Assembly: GCA_009741485.1 (NCBI GenBank) | Contig: CM019214.1 | Location: 54,152,550 to 54,216,549, forward strand | DNA length: 64,000 nucleotides | From: Malurus cyaneus samueli | Lineage: Eukaryota; Chordata; Aves; Passeriformes; Maluridae | Direction: 5' to 3' | Shown: one piece after another, positions 48,683-61,440 of the stretch | Layout of the letters: every line of letters begins with the position of its first letter | Numbering within the stretch: position 1 is the stretch's first letter | Notes under the pieces: generated by a model | What the model saw: the letters and a program-made list of their open reading frames with translations, nothing else | Databases searched by the model: none | What the model was told of the DNA's origin: nothing | Translations under genes and position numbers: made by a program

Positions 48683-49584
48683 ACTTCGGGAATACTTCTT
48701 GGGTGGTAAAGGCTCCATGCCAATGCACTGGAGGCATGCACCGATTTCATACTAACACACACGTTGTTGTGGCTTATTGCTATATTGGAACCAGCCTTTG
48801 AAAAGTATCATAATATCCTGAGGCAAACTAGAGAGTCAATTATTCAAAATGTTGGTCTTGAATGTTTAAAGACCCAGTCATGGGCTCCTTGGGCTAAGTT
48901 CCCACTGCCTGCAATGAGAACTTGCTCTGGGGAGAATGGGCAGAGCCAAACTCGGAGACTCACATTCGCAGGGATTTTGATGCGCTTGGCATAGCCAAGC
49001 TGCAGTTGAATGCAGAGATAGCCAACCTGACCTGAAACCTTGTAATGTGGGTAACAACACGGTTTAGCTGTGTTAAATAGCCCTACCAAGAGGCAGAGTT
49101 CACTAGCCTGAGGAGAAAACTGCATGAAGACAGACTATTTCCAACTCATTTAGAGTTAGCTTTGCAAAGTAGTTATTTGTGCCACATAGACACGCTCACC
49201 ATGCTCCTATTCCAAACAATGCACAACTTCCAACTCTGCAGCAGCTGTGGCAATTGTGCACTTCCTGTGCATCCCTCTGTCCTCTCCATGGAAGGGTCTG
49301 TCATGTAGTTTGATATTTTCATTACTGGGGGCACAGGCTGCTCATTTTGATGAGGCAAATCAGACCCAGGTTGAAGTTTGGCGTACAAAATTGTAGCAAA
49401 TATATTTTAATTGCCTTCTTTTTGTTCCAGGAAGAAAACCATCAAAACAAACCAAAAACTAAGATCAATTATCTTCATGATTTCAGCAGTGTAAGGCTTA
49501 GACTTTGGACACAATTTCCAGCACAAGACAGCATAATCTCACCACCAAGCCTTGACCATGTCTTTCATTCCTGCTTGCAGTTTG
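48683..49584. other. unique stretch, no gene
   Basis: No gene or repeat is recognised. Open frames up to 93 codons on both strands lack domains. Confidence 0.55.
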
Positions 49585-49616
49585 GTGAGTGGCCATTTCA
49601 GTGAGTGGCCATTTCA
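49585..49616. repeat. 16-bp tandem duplication
   Basis: GTGAGTGGCCATTTCA occurs twice in direct tandem with no mismatch. Confidence 0.95.
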
Positions 49617-52470
49617 CATCCAAAGATTCCAGTTCAAATTCCTTTTTCTATAGACACACCTTCCATTAAAACTGTTTTCCTGACAACTATGCAAGTCTAA
49701 TTTGCTCAATGCATTTTTAAGCTTTCTTTATTAATTTGCACAGGGTTTCAGTTAACATACAAGTCACTGCAGTATCCTGACTGTAAAGTACCTAACACTT
49801 TACTCCAGGAATAAATTCAGATAGAGAACATGATTTTGCAATCCATTTCATGCATTGCATACACTTTGGTGTCTTGATGAATATTGTATCTGCCCATGTG
49901 TTTGACTTGGGATCTCCTCACAGCAAGTGTCAACGTCTCGGTCCAGGTGAAACTTGTGAGAGAAATAAATGAGAACTGAAGTTGCTCAACTGAGAGCCCC
50001 ACAGGATTTTCTCCAGAGAAAGAGATAAGATCTTTGCCCCACAGAGTTAAAGAGATAAATTAAACACTAGCAGACAGATAGACCAACCACATGCCATATT
50101 TCTCAAGTGAGTTACCACATTGTGGGCATTCTTGTTACCAGGTGGTGAGGTGCAAGAAAAAGGATGAGCAGTGTTTGATTTCATGTGAGCCGCCTTGGTT
50201 CTATGAGCATCTGTACCCAGTCGGCAATGCAAGGCAAAATATCTTTCTGCAGAGCCCCCCAGACTGTCTGGAGATTGCTGAGAGAATCCTGCTGCAGGAC
50301 ATAGGGAAGACATGCTTTCCTCCTTTTGGAAAAACATGCTTTCCCCCTGCACCCACACTGCCAGTAGCTGCATTAGACAGACCCACAAAGGACAGCAAGC
50401 ACCTCCTTTTGCAGGCTGTCAGGGGCTACCAAGGAGGAAACTGCAGACACAAATCCCCTCGCAGGTTCTGTCTGTAGATTTGATTTCATGTCTAGTAAGG
50501 AAAGAGTCATCCATTGCTGTGGCAACATACCGGTGCAAAGGCAATTCTTGACTACTTCTGCTGAAAGTTATGTTTTAAAATCCACTCAGCCGGCTGCACT
50601 TAGATAAATAACTTCCCTAAACCACAAGGAATCAATGTCCAAACTCAGAGAGAGGATAAAGAATGGAGCTGTCACCGTAACATGGATGTAGCACTGTACT
50701 CAGGAGGGAACTGTGCACCAGTTTTTTTTTAAAAATCTGGATATTTACAACCATGAAAGCAAACAAGGGTTTCAACCATCATTTAAAACATTTGGAATTT
50801 TCATAATTTGAAACTTTCAAAGAGTCCTCAATGGGCAAACATCCTGCATGCTTGCTGTACGTTCATATGCCCAATAGGCTGTAAAACTTCAAAGAAATTA
50901 ATTCTGCTGCTCACTGAAAAACTTTTTAACATTATACACCTTCAAAAATGTTATGGTACCTGGTGCCAAGAATCTGTATTTTTAAAATTCCCTACTTCAG
51001 TCTGAGTTCTAAGCCCATTAAACTTAGTAAGAGTTTTGACATTGACTTAAAAGAGTAGAAGATCAAACAATTATCTGACAGACTATAACAAGACTCAAAA
51101 ATAATTAGGGAGTTTTGAAGCCCATCCATACAAGGGCTTTTTCTTTGCTTTAAATAAGAAATGTATTCAGAAATGTATTTTGGAAATATTAATTTAAATT
51201 TAGAAGTGGGGAGATTTAGTGTAAAGGCAGATGTTTGACTCTATCTTTTGGTCTTGTTTCATGCATTTTGCACATTTTTCACATTTCTTTTAAAGTAAAT
51301 AAGACTTGGGGAAACCAGGATAACAGTTGGGTTGATTCTAATGCAGTTCATTTCACTGAACTCTGTGGGCTGCAGAAAGATTTTTGGTATATCTGCAGTT
51401 AAAGCATGAGAGCAAATTGTTTCCAAAATTGATTTTGTCGAAAGAAAGATATGTGGATTCATACACAGGTCCCAAGTCATTGATTTCTGCTGAGACATTT
51501 TGTCAAAACCCAGTGTTTATTAATAGGGCAACGTGCAGCGGTTCACAACAAAGCAACAGAAAAGTTGTGGAGAGGAGCAGCCATAACCTGTCTCAGGCCA
51601 TTATCCTAGAAAAGGCCACTCAATCCTTAGCTGCTTCTGCTGATGTGCCACCCACATTCTCATCAGTCCCCTAGGGCAGAGCAGTAGCTGTGGATATACC
51701 ACAGCCTCCCGAGCAATTGGCTGCCTAGACAAGGTCTTTCCCAGGTCATGCAGATGTGGGGCACTGGGTGCCTGTGTTCCTTGGGACAAATATGACAAGG
51801 AAGGATGAAAACAATTGTGTTGTTGAGAGAACTTAATGTCTTTGCAGGCACATACACATGCACACTTAACTCTTAGAGCAGAGGATGTCAGCAGGTTTTT
51901 AAAAAATCAGGAAATTCTTGGGTACTCCATGAGCATCTCCCTTATATTCCTCAGGTGGGATAAAATTATTCGTAGCCCTCTTCTGACAATGCAGAGTTTT
52001 TCTAAAATGTGCTGTTATCATGTCAAATCTATATATAAAACTTTACATATACTCTTTTTTATACTGAATTTGTTTAGTGTCTAGATAACAGCACAGGCAG
52101 TTTTTCTACCTCCATGCATAACCAAAAAACCTAGAATAAGTGATAAGATAGTAGGAAAATGTTAGTTTTTGTTTCATGGTTTGTGAAAGACAAACCGATG
52201 TCTTCTTATTGTAATAGGACAATCAATTTCATATTTTATAGATATTTTTAGGTGCCTGTCATCATAGTAACACAATGCTATACAAGAATATGAAATCCTA
52301 GTTCTTTAAGTGAAATTAAGACATGAAATTGGTCAAGGTGCTGTATTTTTTGTATTTCTGAAAAACATTCAGACACATCTTCATCAAGCACAGAGATGTA
52401 AAAGACTATGCGTCAGTTTTCCAGTGTTTGAAAACATAGGAAAATTGGGCTTTCAACTTGTCCCAGACAG
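49617..52470. other. unique stretch, no gene
   Basis: No gene or repeat family is recognised. At about 50310-50345 a 21-bp near-duplication (ACATGCTTTCCTCC / ACATGCTTTCCCCC) occurs. Open frames up to 128 codons (50091-50477) lack domains and have an overlapping minus frame. Confidence 0.5.
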
Positions 52471-52536
52471 GTTTATCTACATCATTTAAATAAACTGCAG
52501 ATGCATTGTTTATCTACATTATTTAAATAAACTGCA
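52471..52536. repeat. 37-bp period tandem duplication
   Basis: A 29-bp segment beginning GTTTATCTACATCATTTAAA occurs at 52471-52499 and 52508-52536 with one mismatch, separated by GATGCATT. Confidence 0.95.
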
Positions 52537-54453
52537 TTTTGTCTTTTGGCAAATTCACTGATCAGTTGTTTCTTTCAGTTTTGACTAGAAATCATAGTCT
52601 GACACTAACCTTGACGACACCTCTGTCATGACTGCCTGAAGGCATTGGATAGAAGGCACCCAAGCAAAACTGACCATGTGGCAAAGCTCAAACAGCGAGA
52701 AATTTGGAAATTCAGATGCTAGGGACACAACCCAAGCATTCATGGATAAGACCACAAGACACAAATAAGTTGAAAGACTTTATTTGGTTGCTCTTTGTCT
52801 TGACTGAGTTGGCAAAGCAGAAAACCCAGAAGTCTACATCAAGTCATGATACTGTTTGGAAGTTTTCCTTTTTCTTTCTTTTCCAAGGATAAAGATAAAT
52901 TTTGTTACCAAAATAAAAATTCTATTGACTGTATTGCCTCCTGCATAGGAAGACTGACTTTCAACAAAGGGAAAGTATCAGTACATAAGGCCCAAGAAAA
53001 CAAAGGCTTTTTGTTTTTCTGTTTGATTTCAGCTGTCAGACCAATCCATTACCTGGCAAACCCAGCTATTTCCTTTCATATAAGGAAAGGGACCAGCAAA
53101 AATATGTGGCTTTCTGTTCCACAGAGAACTTGGGCAACAAGCAAGGAAACAGAAGACCAGGACTTGGACATTTCTTTCCCTCCCCAATGAATCAGTGCTA
53201 CTGTTGAGCAATGAGATTTTGGGCTGGATGCACACCACAGTGAGTCCTGTGGAGAGAAACAAGGAGATGGGATTCCCAGCTGCTGTGCAGGACTTGCATG
53301 CTGAAAGGGGACTTACTGTGAGTAACTAAATTTTAGTTTAAAAGAATAAAAATAGATACTTTTTTCAGCTGCATTTCACAAACCCATGAAATTAATGGTT
53401 TGGTTTCATCTCATTAAAAAACAGAGATTGCCTCACATTTGCTCAGTTCCCTGCATAGATAATTGTAGATAAGTCTTGGCTTTCTACATTTTTTTCCTTA
53501 TATTCAGTGTCATTGTAGGCAGTTCATTCAAAACTGTATAACCACTCACCTGTAAAAACTGGAGTATACAGTCAGTTGGCTGGGGCTCAGAAAGTTCAGC
53601 TCAGAGCAATAATGACCTGTCTATCACATTGGAAGACATAGCAGGTAGCTCTGGGCTCCACTAACTCTTGGCTAAAATTCCACTGAACCTGCTGGTGTCC
53701 CAGGCACTCAGCTCCCATGTTGTGCCTGCAAGGAGACCTAAGCTTAGGTGTGGACAACTTGGAGCTGAATCCCACCCTTTCAGACTGGCATTTAGGCCTC
53801 AATTCAGTTGCCTGGACTCTGATCTTCAGACACTTCCAGAGTGTCTCCCATGGCCTCCAAAATTTCCCCCTTATCCCTGTCCTATCAGCCAGCCCCATGC
53901 AATTGCCCTGGCTGCCCTGAGAAATCCCGTGTCACCAAACACCAAGTGTTCATCAAACACCTAAGCTCACACACCTGACTCGAGCCCCCAGTTTGCATAG
54001 ACACAACTTGCATCTGTGAGGCCCTCTTTTAGTTGAAGGAGATGCTTGAAAGGGGAAATAACCAGCCAGATTGCATAATCTCACACATTTAACTGATATT
54101 CTCTCAGTATTGTGGCTTTTGCTCAGTTATTTCAAAACCACCTACTTTTTCCCCATCAAAATAATCTTTTTAAATGTTAGTTTAATGGTGGTTTGATTTC
54201 CTAAACTGTCCCCCCATGTTTTCAGCCAGTGGTGCAGGAGGTCTCGATGCCCCAGCCCAGTGAGCAGCACGGCTCTGGGCTGCACCGTGTCCTTCCCCAG
54301 GCTGCCACGCTCTGTTCCAGTGGGGTGCTCAGGAGCCAGGGTGGAAATGACAGGAAAGGGAATTCTCCCTCCTTCTTCTGCGACCATGTCTTCTTTGATT
54401 GAATCACAGACTTGTGCAGGCAGTGGGATGAGAGCAAGGAAAAAGCAGCAGGC
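52537..54453. other. unique stretch, no gene
   Basis: No gene or repeat family is recognised. 53590-54000 is somewhat GC-richer, with overlapping open frames on both strands (about 100 codons). It contains a 'taggcctcaattcag' type phrase that may derive from an old amniote repeat. Confidence 0.5.
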
Positions 54454-54493
54454 GACACCCAGCACACAGTTGAGACACCCAGCACACAGTTCA
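54454..54493. repeat. 20-bp tandem duplication
   Basis: GACACCCAGCACACAGTTGA is followed directly by GACACCCAGCACACAGTTCA; one mismatch, then a partial third start (GACAC). Confidence 0.95.
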
Positions 54494-54599
54494 GACACGG
54501 AAGGATCCTGTCTTAAGTCACGGGGCTTTGTTCCTCTGGAGTCATCAGTGGCCCTTTAAGTAACCTAATCTGTTCTAGCCGATGTTGAGGTGGCTTCTT

Positions 54600-55070
54600 T
54601 AAAACAAAAGGCTTTGTCAGATATAATCCTTCCAGTTTAAAATAGACATAAGTTCAACTAGGGCTATATTTTATTTCTTTAATCCATTTCCTCATGACCA
54701 GCATTTATGGGAAAGCTTTAAACTTTTAAACTTGCAATTGATACAATTGCAAACATCACGGATACTTGTCTGTTACACTAAAACAAGTGCTGCTGCTCTG
54801 CAGCCATTGCTGGCACCACAAATAAGCCCTTTCTTCATTCTCGGAAACAAATAAAAAAAGAATTTTTATCAAGTCAGAATAATGTAGAATTTCTCATTAT
54901 GCCATTTACTTGAGGGAAGACATTTTTTAGAATTCTATTATTGGGGACCTGAGTGACTTTCAAATAAATTTACTCAGCATTGTTTCTAAAGGTCTCATTA
55001 TTTAAAGCCTGGAGTTTATATATGTGAATGTCCTCAGTAGAATATTCATTATTTTATGGGTCTTGTTAAG
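54600..55070. promoter_or_regulatory. AT-rich conserved-element-like patch with palindrome
   Basis: Unique AT-rich sequence without recognised repeats. It contains the perfect inverted repeat TTGCAATTG-ATA-CAATTGCAA (54732-54752), whose half-sites resemble C/EBP or CCAAT-type cores. TTTAAA, ATTATTTAAAG and ATTCATTATTTTATGG cores follow. Enhancer identity is inferred. Confidence 0.3.
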
Positions 55071-56040
55071 TTGATGAAACAAAACCAAAGTGTACAGTGA
55101 TAGACTTGGGCTTAAATCAAACACACATCCATACACTCCCACAATAACTTCAACAATTCATCTAAATATCTCTTTTGGACCCTTTGAATGAACACATTTG
55201 CACCAACCCCTGTGTTCAGAGGATAGACACATGAGTGGAACAATCTACAAAGGAGTCAAGATTCTCCACCTAGACCCCTAAATAAAAACTGGATTTTCTA
55301 TGAAAAGACACAGCCCAGCTAAACTGTCTGCAGTGTTGGAGATTTGCTCATCTCTTTGTTGTATTCTGTTTTCTTTAATCAAGTCCTGAAGAGGCTGCTA
55401 TTGCTGTATTCTTATGTTGTGTTCAAATTAAGAGATGACTCAAAAGAGATCAAAGTAACTGATGGATAAGTAGTCACAGCATCTCATTTAGAACATCTTT
55501 TTTCCTTAAACAAAACTGATTCAGATCTTGTATAGTAAATTAAATGAGTTCCACACCATCAACTGTTCCAGAAAGATGGGTTTTTTTCAGAACAACTCCA
55601 TGGTATTTGAAGTCCTGCTTCTTCCTCCTAGACATCGGTGAATCTCATCCTTTCTGTGTTTTTTAAGCAAATTTTCCTTTAGAATCTCCTTTGTAGTTTC
55701 TTCCCTCCTGACTGGTTTTTCCTTTTGAATACCAAAATAACCAAATTGCCAACACCCTTGCTGTATTTAACAGAGGGCTGGCTGCTGGGAGGTGTTAGAC
55801 ATACAGAAGTTTTGAGTGCTCATTGCCTTGCAAAATAAGGCCAAACTCTGTATTCTAGAAAAGGCTGACATGAAATTACTGTGTAAGATCCCAGAGAGTT
55901 GTAAAGTGCTGTCTGTCACTCTTCTCATGATTGAATGAATAAGGTTAGAAGTAACAAACTGATAGAGCAGATACGCTGTGGTTTCTTGACAACGCAGGTA
56001 TTTTCATCAGTAATTTAATTCCAGTTGGAGCATTTGTGTG
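55071..56040. other. unique AT-rich stretch, no gene
   Basis: No gene or repeat is recognised. Confidence 0.6.
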
Positions 56041-56398
56041 GTGAGGAGAGGGTGAGGGAGCAGGGCTTGTTCAACCTGGAGAAGAGGCAGCTGCTGGGGC
56101 ACCCAACAGCCCCAGAACCTACAGAGAGGTGAGCAAGGACACAGAGCCAGGCCCTTCACCGTGGTGTGTGGCAGGAAAACAAGAGATAGGGGCCTGAAGT
56201 TGAAAAAGGGGAAGGTTCAGAGTGACTATAAGAAAAAAAAATTACAATGAAGATAACAGCTCCTTGGAAGTTTGCAAGACATAACCAGATTAAAGCCCTA
56301 GCAACTTGGTTTGCGTTTGTGTCATACCCTGCCTTGGGCAGGAGGTAGCATGAGAGGCATCCTGAGGTCTCTTCCTGTCTGATTCTGTGATTCGTATC
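56041..56398 (+). mobile_element. CR1 LINE fragment, 3' end (diverged)
   Basis: GGGTGAGGGAGCAGGGCTTG followed by TTCAACCTGGAGAAGAGGC (56050-56088) is the standard CR1 phrase. The copy ends in GATTCTGTGATTCGTATC (56381-56398), an eroded octamer tail. Internal deletions separate these two blocks. It is not coding. Confidence 0.85.
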
Positions 56399-59234
56399 TT
56401 TTAAGAGGACACATTTCCAGGTTTTCTGCACATGTGAATACAGTCTGTGAGCTACAGAGGTACCTACCTTTGTCTGAACTCACTGCAGTGATTACCCCAG
56501 GCTAGAGAGGAAGACTGTATTTTTGTACAGGCAATGTGAGGACAGGAGAAAGCTATACCAGGAGAAAGCTATCCACATCTACATTTATGTTTCAGATATG
56601 CACCACAGGTGCAATTTAAAATAAAGTGAGGGGCTTATGATCTTTATATAATCTTGACAAAGATAGGTGCCTCCAGAAGGTGATCAGAGCATCTATTTTG
56701 GATTCATAAAGCTATCATCAATGTCCCCTCAGTCTCCAGGTTGTGAATGTCATTGATTTGGATGTATATAGAGACACAGACACAGCTCTTTGACTCCTTT
56801 CACACAACTAGTAGCTATATATGGACACTTATTTTGATCAGCAACTGGTGCTGAGATGCAATGTGTTCCTGTTTGCTGTTATATTTTCAGCTGTGTTGGA
56901 GAGATGTGAGTAATACGTTTATTTTGTATGTCAGTAATTTATAGTTCGCATTCCACAGTTCTTTCTGCATGTTACTAGATTTCCGTTTTTTATCCGAGAT
57001 GCTTTGTAGAGTGGCCAGTTGAGAATTTATCTTTAGGATACTTTTTAAAATTAAAAAGAAAAAGAAAAAAAGCTTTACATGAATAGATAGCTTTAGAAAA
57101 TAACTGGTATGTGCATACATTTGTTTAACCCTCTAATGTAAATACATACATTCTGAAATGTATTTTAGTCCTCTAAAGAGCTAAGAGCAGCTCTCAAGAT
57201 CACATGACAAGCAAAACATTTGTTAATCAGAAAAATTACAGCCTATTCATACTTACTGTTTGATTATTTCCACTCTGACCTCAAAGATCCCATTGTTGAT
57301 TGAACTAGTTATAGTAACTTGTGTTTATTTTTACAACTAGCTATTATGAGTGCAAACTATCCTTATCTCCAAATGATTGATAGGCACATTAAGAAGCTGT
57401 TCAACAGGTTGCTAGGTTTGAAGAAATGCTTAAATCATGATTAGTTATTCCTTATCAGCCAAGAATGGGAACTAAGCTCAGATAAATACATGGTGACGAA
57501 AATTAGATTTTCAACATCAAGTGCTCTCTCACTGCTTTCTGTTTGCTATTGTTAAGCAGGGGTGCTACAGTTTCCTTTCAGTTTTATTTAAGGACAATTT
57601 GGGCTTTCTTAGCAATGCAGTTGCCATGCCAGTGTGCTTAGGAGACTTAAAAATCTTGTTCAATGATAACTTGCATCATGGTCCCTATGCAGATTTAGAA
57701 AGCGGAGGAGTGAGTTATACCAAAGCATATTAATACTTTCTTCTATTAAAAATTTGAATTTACTTTAAGTGGGCGAACATTACTAAGTGTGTAAATGTCA
57801 GGCTCAAATTCTCCAGGGTCCCAGGTTTTCCCATGAAGACATATAGTAACAGTATGCTGGAAGCCCTTTTGTGGGTCAAGCACTGTTCACTACATCACCA
57901 GAGAGATGCTGCACCACAAAGCTTATCACAGTGATATTGGAGATGTCTCTCTGTGTGGCTGGCCTGTGAGGTTTACACGATGAAGTTTCCTTGGTAGTCA
58001 GCCTCCATCTCTGACTTTACAGCCCAAATGGCTGGGTCTTCACACACAACAAGATGCTTCAATCACTCCGCCATTTAACAGTAAAAAAACACCAGATTAT
58101 GTTAACAACTTTCCAAATTATCATCTCTTTACTGTTTTGTGTTTATCTTGTGCCTCTCCTTGTTTACAAATGTCAGGCATATGTGGGATTGCAGGATCAA
58201 GGCAATCCTGGATTCTCCACTATATCCTCAGTTTGCAATTGCTCACAGCATTGTCACAGGGTAAATTAAGGCTGTCACACAGTCCCTGTGCTTTCCATCC
58301 CTTGATGTACAAGAAGAAAAATATTTGACCCCTGGATTGTAAAAACCTTTTCTACACTGTTGGTCTGCCCACCTTGGAGACGTACTACCTTAAAGGAAGG
58401 AAACTTCATAGGAAAATCACAGATGCAAAATCTGCCTTAAGGAAATAAGTGGGTGGCAGCATATAATTAATAGAAGAAACCCTCCAGAAAATACCTGCTA
58501 CAGACAGAATCAGTCTTTGCAGGAGACAGCCGTGACAAAATCCAAACGGTAATCTAATTTTTGTGGTATGCACATCTGAAAATAAATAAACAAAAGCAGT
58601 TTTAAGAATACCTCTCCCATTCAAGTTAGACTAGAACCTGACACAGCTGTGGAACAAAGAGCCTGCAAATTGCTTGAGTTTGGCAGGACAGGTCTACCTG
58701 AAAGTCCCAGCTCCTCTTGGTTGTACTAGCCAAAGGATTACGGATTGTTAGGTTTAGGATGACTTGGATGTGGTATGTGACCTGAGCTGTTTCGTGGTGC
58801 TCTGTGTCAGTCAGCTGGGAGACTTCAACACCTCCGTCAGCTTCCATGCATGCCCCAAAGGATAAAGGAGCCACCAAGAGAATATGGAGTGTAAGAAGGC
58901 TGAATGCAAGGAGTTAGTGAAGAGGTGTGCTGGGGGAAGGGAAAACACAGAACTGGGAACAATAACACTGAACCAAGGGAATGAGACAGCAGCTGACCCT
59001 CAGCAAACATCAGCCATTTGGCAGGTCTGTTTGACAGAGGTATGGAGGTGTGGAGCCCCTCTGAGCTCCCAGGTCTGGGCATACATCATGATTCCAGAAA
59101 GGGATAAAACAGGGATGCACAGTCGTTTGTGGCTGCTTGGGCAACCCCAGAAGCAACCCAGCAGAGCTCAGTGCGAGACACCACAGCCCAGCACTCTAAC
59201 TGTCCCTCAGCAGGCAGAGTCAAGTGTTGAGATT
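56399..59234. other. unique stretch, no gene
   Basis: No gene is recognised. A small duplication 'CCAGGAGAAAGCTAT' lies near 56542-56573. An A/T-rich patch lies at 57040-57075. Frames up to 92 codons lack domains. Confidence 0.55.
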
Positions 59235-59396
59235 CCAGGGAATGCTCCAGCCCTGGAAGCATTCAAGGACAGGCTGGAAGGTGCCCTGAGCAACCTGGTC
59301 TTGGGGAAGATGCCCTTGCCCATGGCAGGGGTGCAGTTGGAACAAGATGACTTTTAAGATCCTTTCCAACTCAATGATTCTATGATTTTATGATCC
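59235..59396 (+). mobile_element. CR1 LINE fragment, 3' end (short)
   Basis: 'GGAATGCTCCAGCCCTGGAAGCATTCAAGGACAGGCTGGAAGGTGCCCTGAGCAACCTGGTC' type sequence at 59239-59300 is CR1, followed by 'GTTGGAACAAGATGACTTTTAAGATCCTTTCCAACTC' (59336-59372) and the octamer tail AATGATTCTATGATTTTATG (59372-59391). The plus-strand frame 58884-59357 reads into it and so is not a gene. Confidence 0.92.
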
Positions 59397-60589
59397 TGAG
59401 GGCTCTGGCCTCTGCTTGTCCCTTAAAGGCCATGACCAAGGAAGGTAAAGTTTAAAGACCTTTTCAAATATATCCCAGAGATATGGGAAGCCAGGTGCTT
59501 CTCAGGAGCATCCAGTCTCAAAGACTGATCCCATACCGAGAAGCAAAACTTTTGAGTCCTAGGTTCATGAAAACACACACGACAGGCTGTCTGAACCTGG
59601 CTGGTAAGAGCACAGGCAGTGGTCACTCTGGGACTGATGGGAGCCGTGCTGCCACCACAGACCCAGCGGTGGCTCAGGAGCAAGGCTGGCATTGAGGGCA
59701 CTCAGGCTGCCTTCTCCAGCTCCTCCCAGGAGCACAGTTGGGGCAGTGACTGACTATGTCAAGTGCTTGTGTCTGTCCCTGAAACAGCGAAAAGTTGGTG
59801 CATAGGACAGTGCAAGTCCCACAGAGTATTGCCCTTTTGAAATCTCTGGACTTTACACGTGCTTTTCTTTGCCTTCTGTCTTCCTCTCCCACCCATCTAG
59901 GGCCCTTTGGAGTACAAACATAGGCACTTCCCAGCTGAGGCAATATTGCATGTAGTTCCTCAAAATGAAACAAGGTAGCCTGAAATTATACAGGTGTCTA
60001 TCTATCTCCTACAGGGTTTTCTTTTTATTTCCCTGCTATTTCTGAATTTGTTTTTTGGCATTTTGGCCTGTGAAGCAATTCTTGAGGTTTTCTGTTAAAC
60101 AGCCCTGGGCAGACCTCAGAAGTCCAGCAATGATGGCAAACCTAGTTATGTGCCTTTCCCTGCCCTTATGAAAATCTGCCCAAATTCAGGAAACTGAAAA
60201 ATTTAAAAATTTGAGGTCTGCACCTGCTCAGGGTTTATCTAAACGGGTGTTTTAACTAGCTCAAGCTAACTTGCTTCAGCATTACTGAATCTCACAAGTT
60301 CCCACATGTGACCACGCTGCACAAACACGGTCCCAGGCAAGGCATGCGAGTCTGGGCAGGGATCCTTTCCAAATCTCCCATGAAGGACTCCGGTCTCACT
60401 GTGTGTGTAAAACCACTCACACTGCTCACACTGTGATCAACACCATGTCCGAGGCACTTGGCATCAGATCTTTATTGATTATAGGATTCTCTACAGACCA
60501 GAGGAAGAAGCACGACCCCTGCAGAACCACGCCCTCAGTATCCCCTCAAAGCAGTGGGGCTGAAGCAAAGCAGGCTTTCTTCATGGCTT
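59397..60589. other. unique stretch, no gene
   Basis: Modestly GC-richer. Open frames up to 99 codons (59674-59973 minus) lack domains. No repeat family is recognised. Confidence 0.5.
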
Positions 60590-61440
60590 AGTTACCAATG
60601 GTTAGGAGTGGGAAGGGATGGTGTTCAAGAACCAAGAGCAAGAAACAAGGCAGCCGGAAGAGGAAGCAGAGATGCAGTTTGAAGGGTGAGACATCAAAGT
60701 CAGACCAGAGGATCAGAATTGGACCCACTGGGAGGATAAGTTTTGAGAATTCATCCCAAAGCAGGGAACAGAAACCTGTGCTGGCTGGGTGTGGAGACGG
60801 GAGTGATGACTGAGTATGGAAAATTGGACTGAGACCTGGGACTGAAGAGCCAGATAGCTGAGAAACAGTGGCTGCATCTGTACTTACTTGCTCTGCAGCA
60901 TATCTTGGGGCCCTCCTTTCCTGGTCATCTGAACGGCTCAGCCTGCTGAGACACGCTGCAGCTACCATCCAGCACACATGTCCAGGTTTCCATCTCAGCA
61001 TGGAGCTGGGCATGACTAACCACACAGCCAGACATGGGAACTGGGAAGCATTCTTGGGTCCAATGGTGTAAACACAGACAGCAAGTCTAGATAAGAAGTC
61101 TGAGAAAGAGGAAGACAACAACTACGTGACCATGGGTTTCTAATGGAAACAAGCAGTTTGGGCATGAGGAAAGACTGGGCAGGATACAAAAAGACAGTAA
61201 GATGGAGTGTTGGAACTAGAGGACTCTTCAAGCAAAGCAACCTTGGGAATAGGAAGCAGGTCTGGGGAAGCATAGAAGTGGAGTGGACATGGTGTAGGGA
61301 CATGCATGAAACAAGTGGGATTGGAACTGGCAAAGCCAGGAGGCTGCAGTAGTGTGACCAGGCTGGTACCAGCTCTGCAGGGAATGAGATACCAGGAGAG
61401 AGGATGGATGCAGCTGGTGCCTACTTCAGACATTATCCAC
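60590..61440. other. purine-rich block (plus strand)
   Basis: The plus strand is strongly A+G-rich (GAAGAGGAAGCAGAG, GGAAGCAGGTCTGGGG type phrases). The complementary minus-strand frames (177 codons at 60588-61121, 105 and 103 codons nearby) are Leu/Ser/Pro-rich, overlap each other in different frames and have no domain; they follow from the skew. Possible decayed repeat of unknown family, opposite in orientation to 30840-31440. Confidence 0.5.

Noticed and set aside
58884..59357. 157-codon plus-strand open frame
   Set aside because: Its last third is the CR1 3' end at 59235-59396, and the first part has no recognisable domain.
60588..61121. 177-codon minus-strand open frame, longest in the window
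   Set aside because: Lies in a purine-rich block whose complement is depleted of stop codons. The peptide is Leu/Ser/Pro-rich without a domain, and a second frame is also open nearby.
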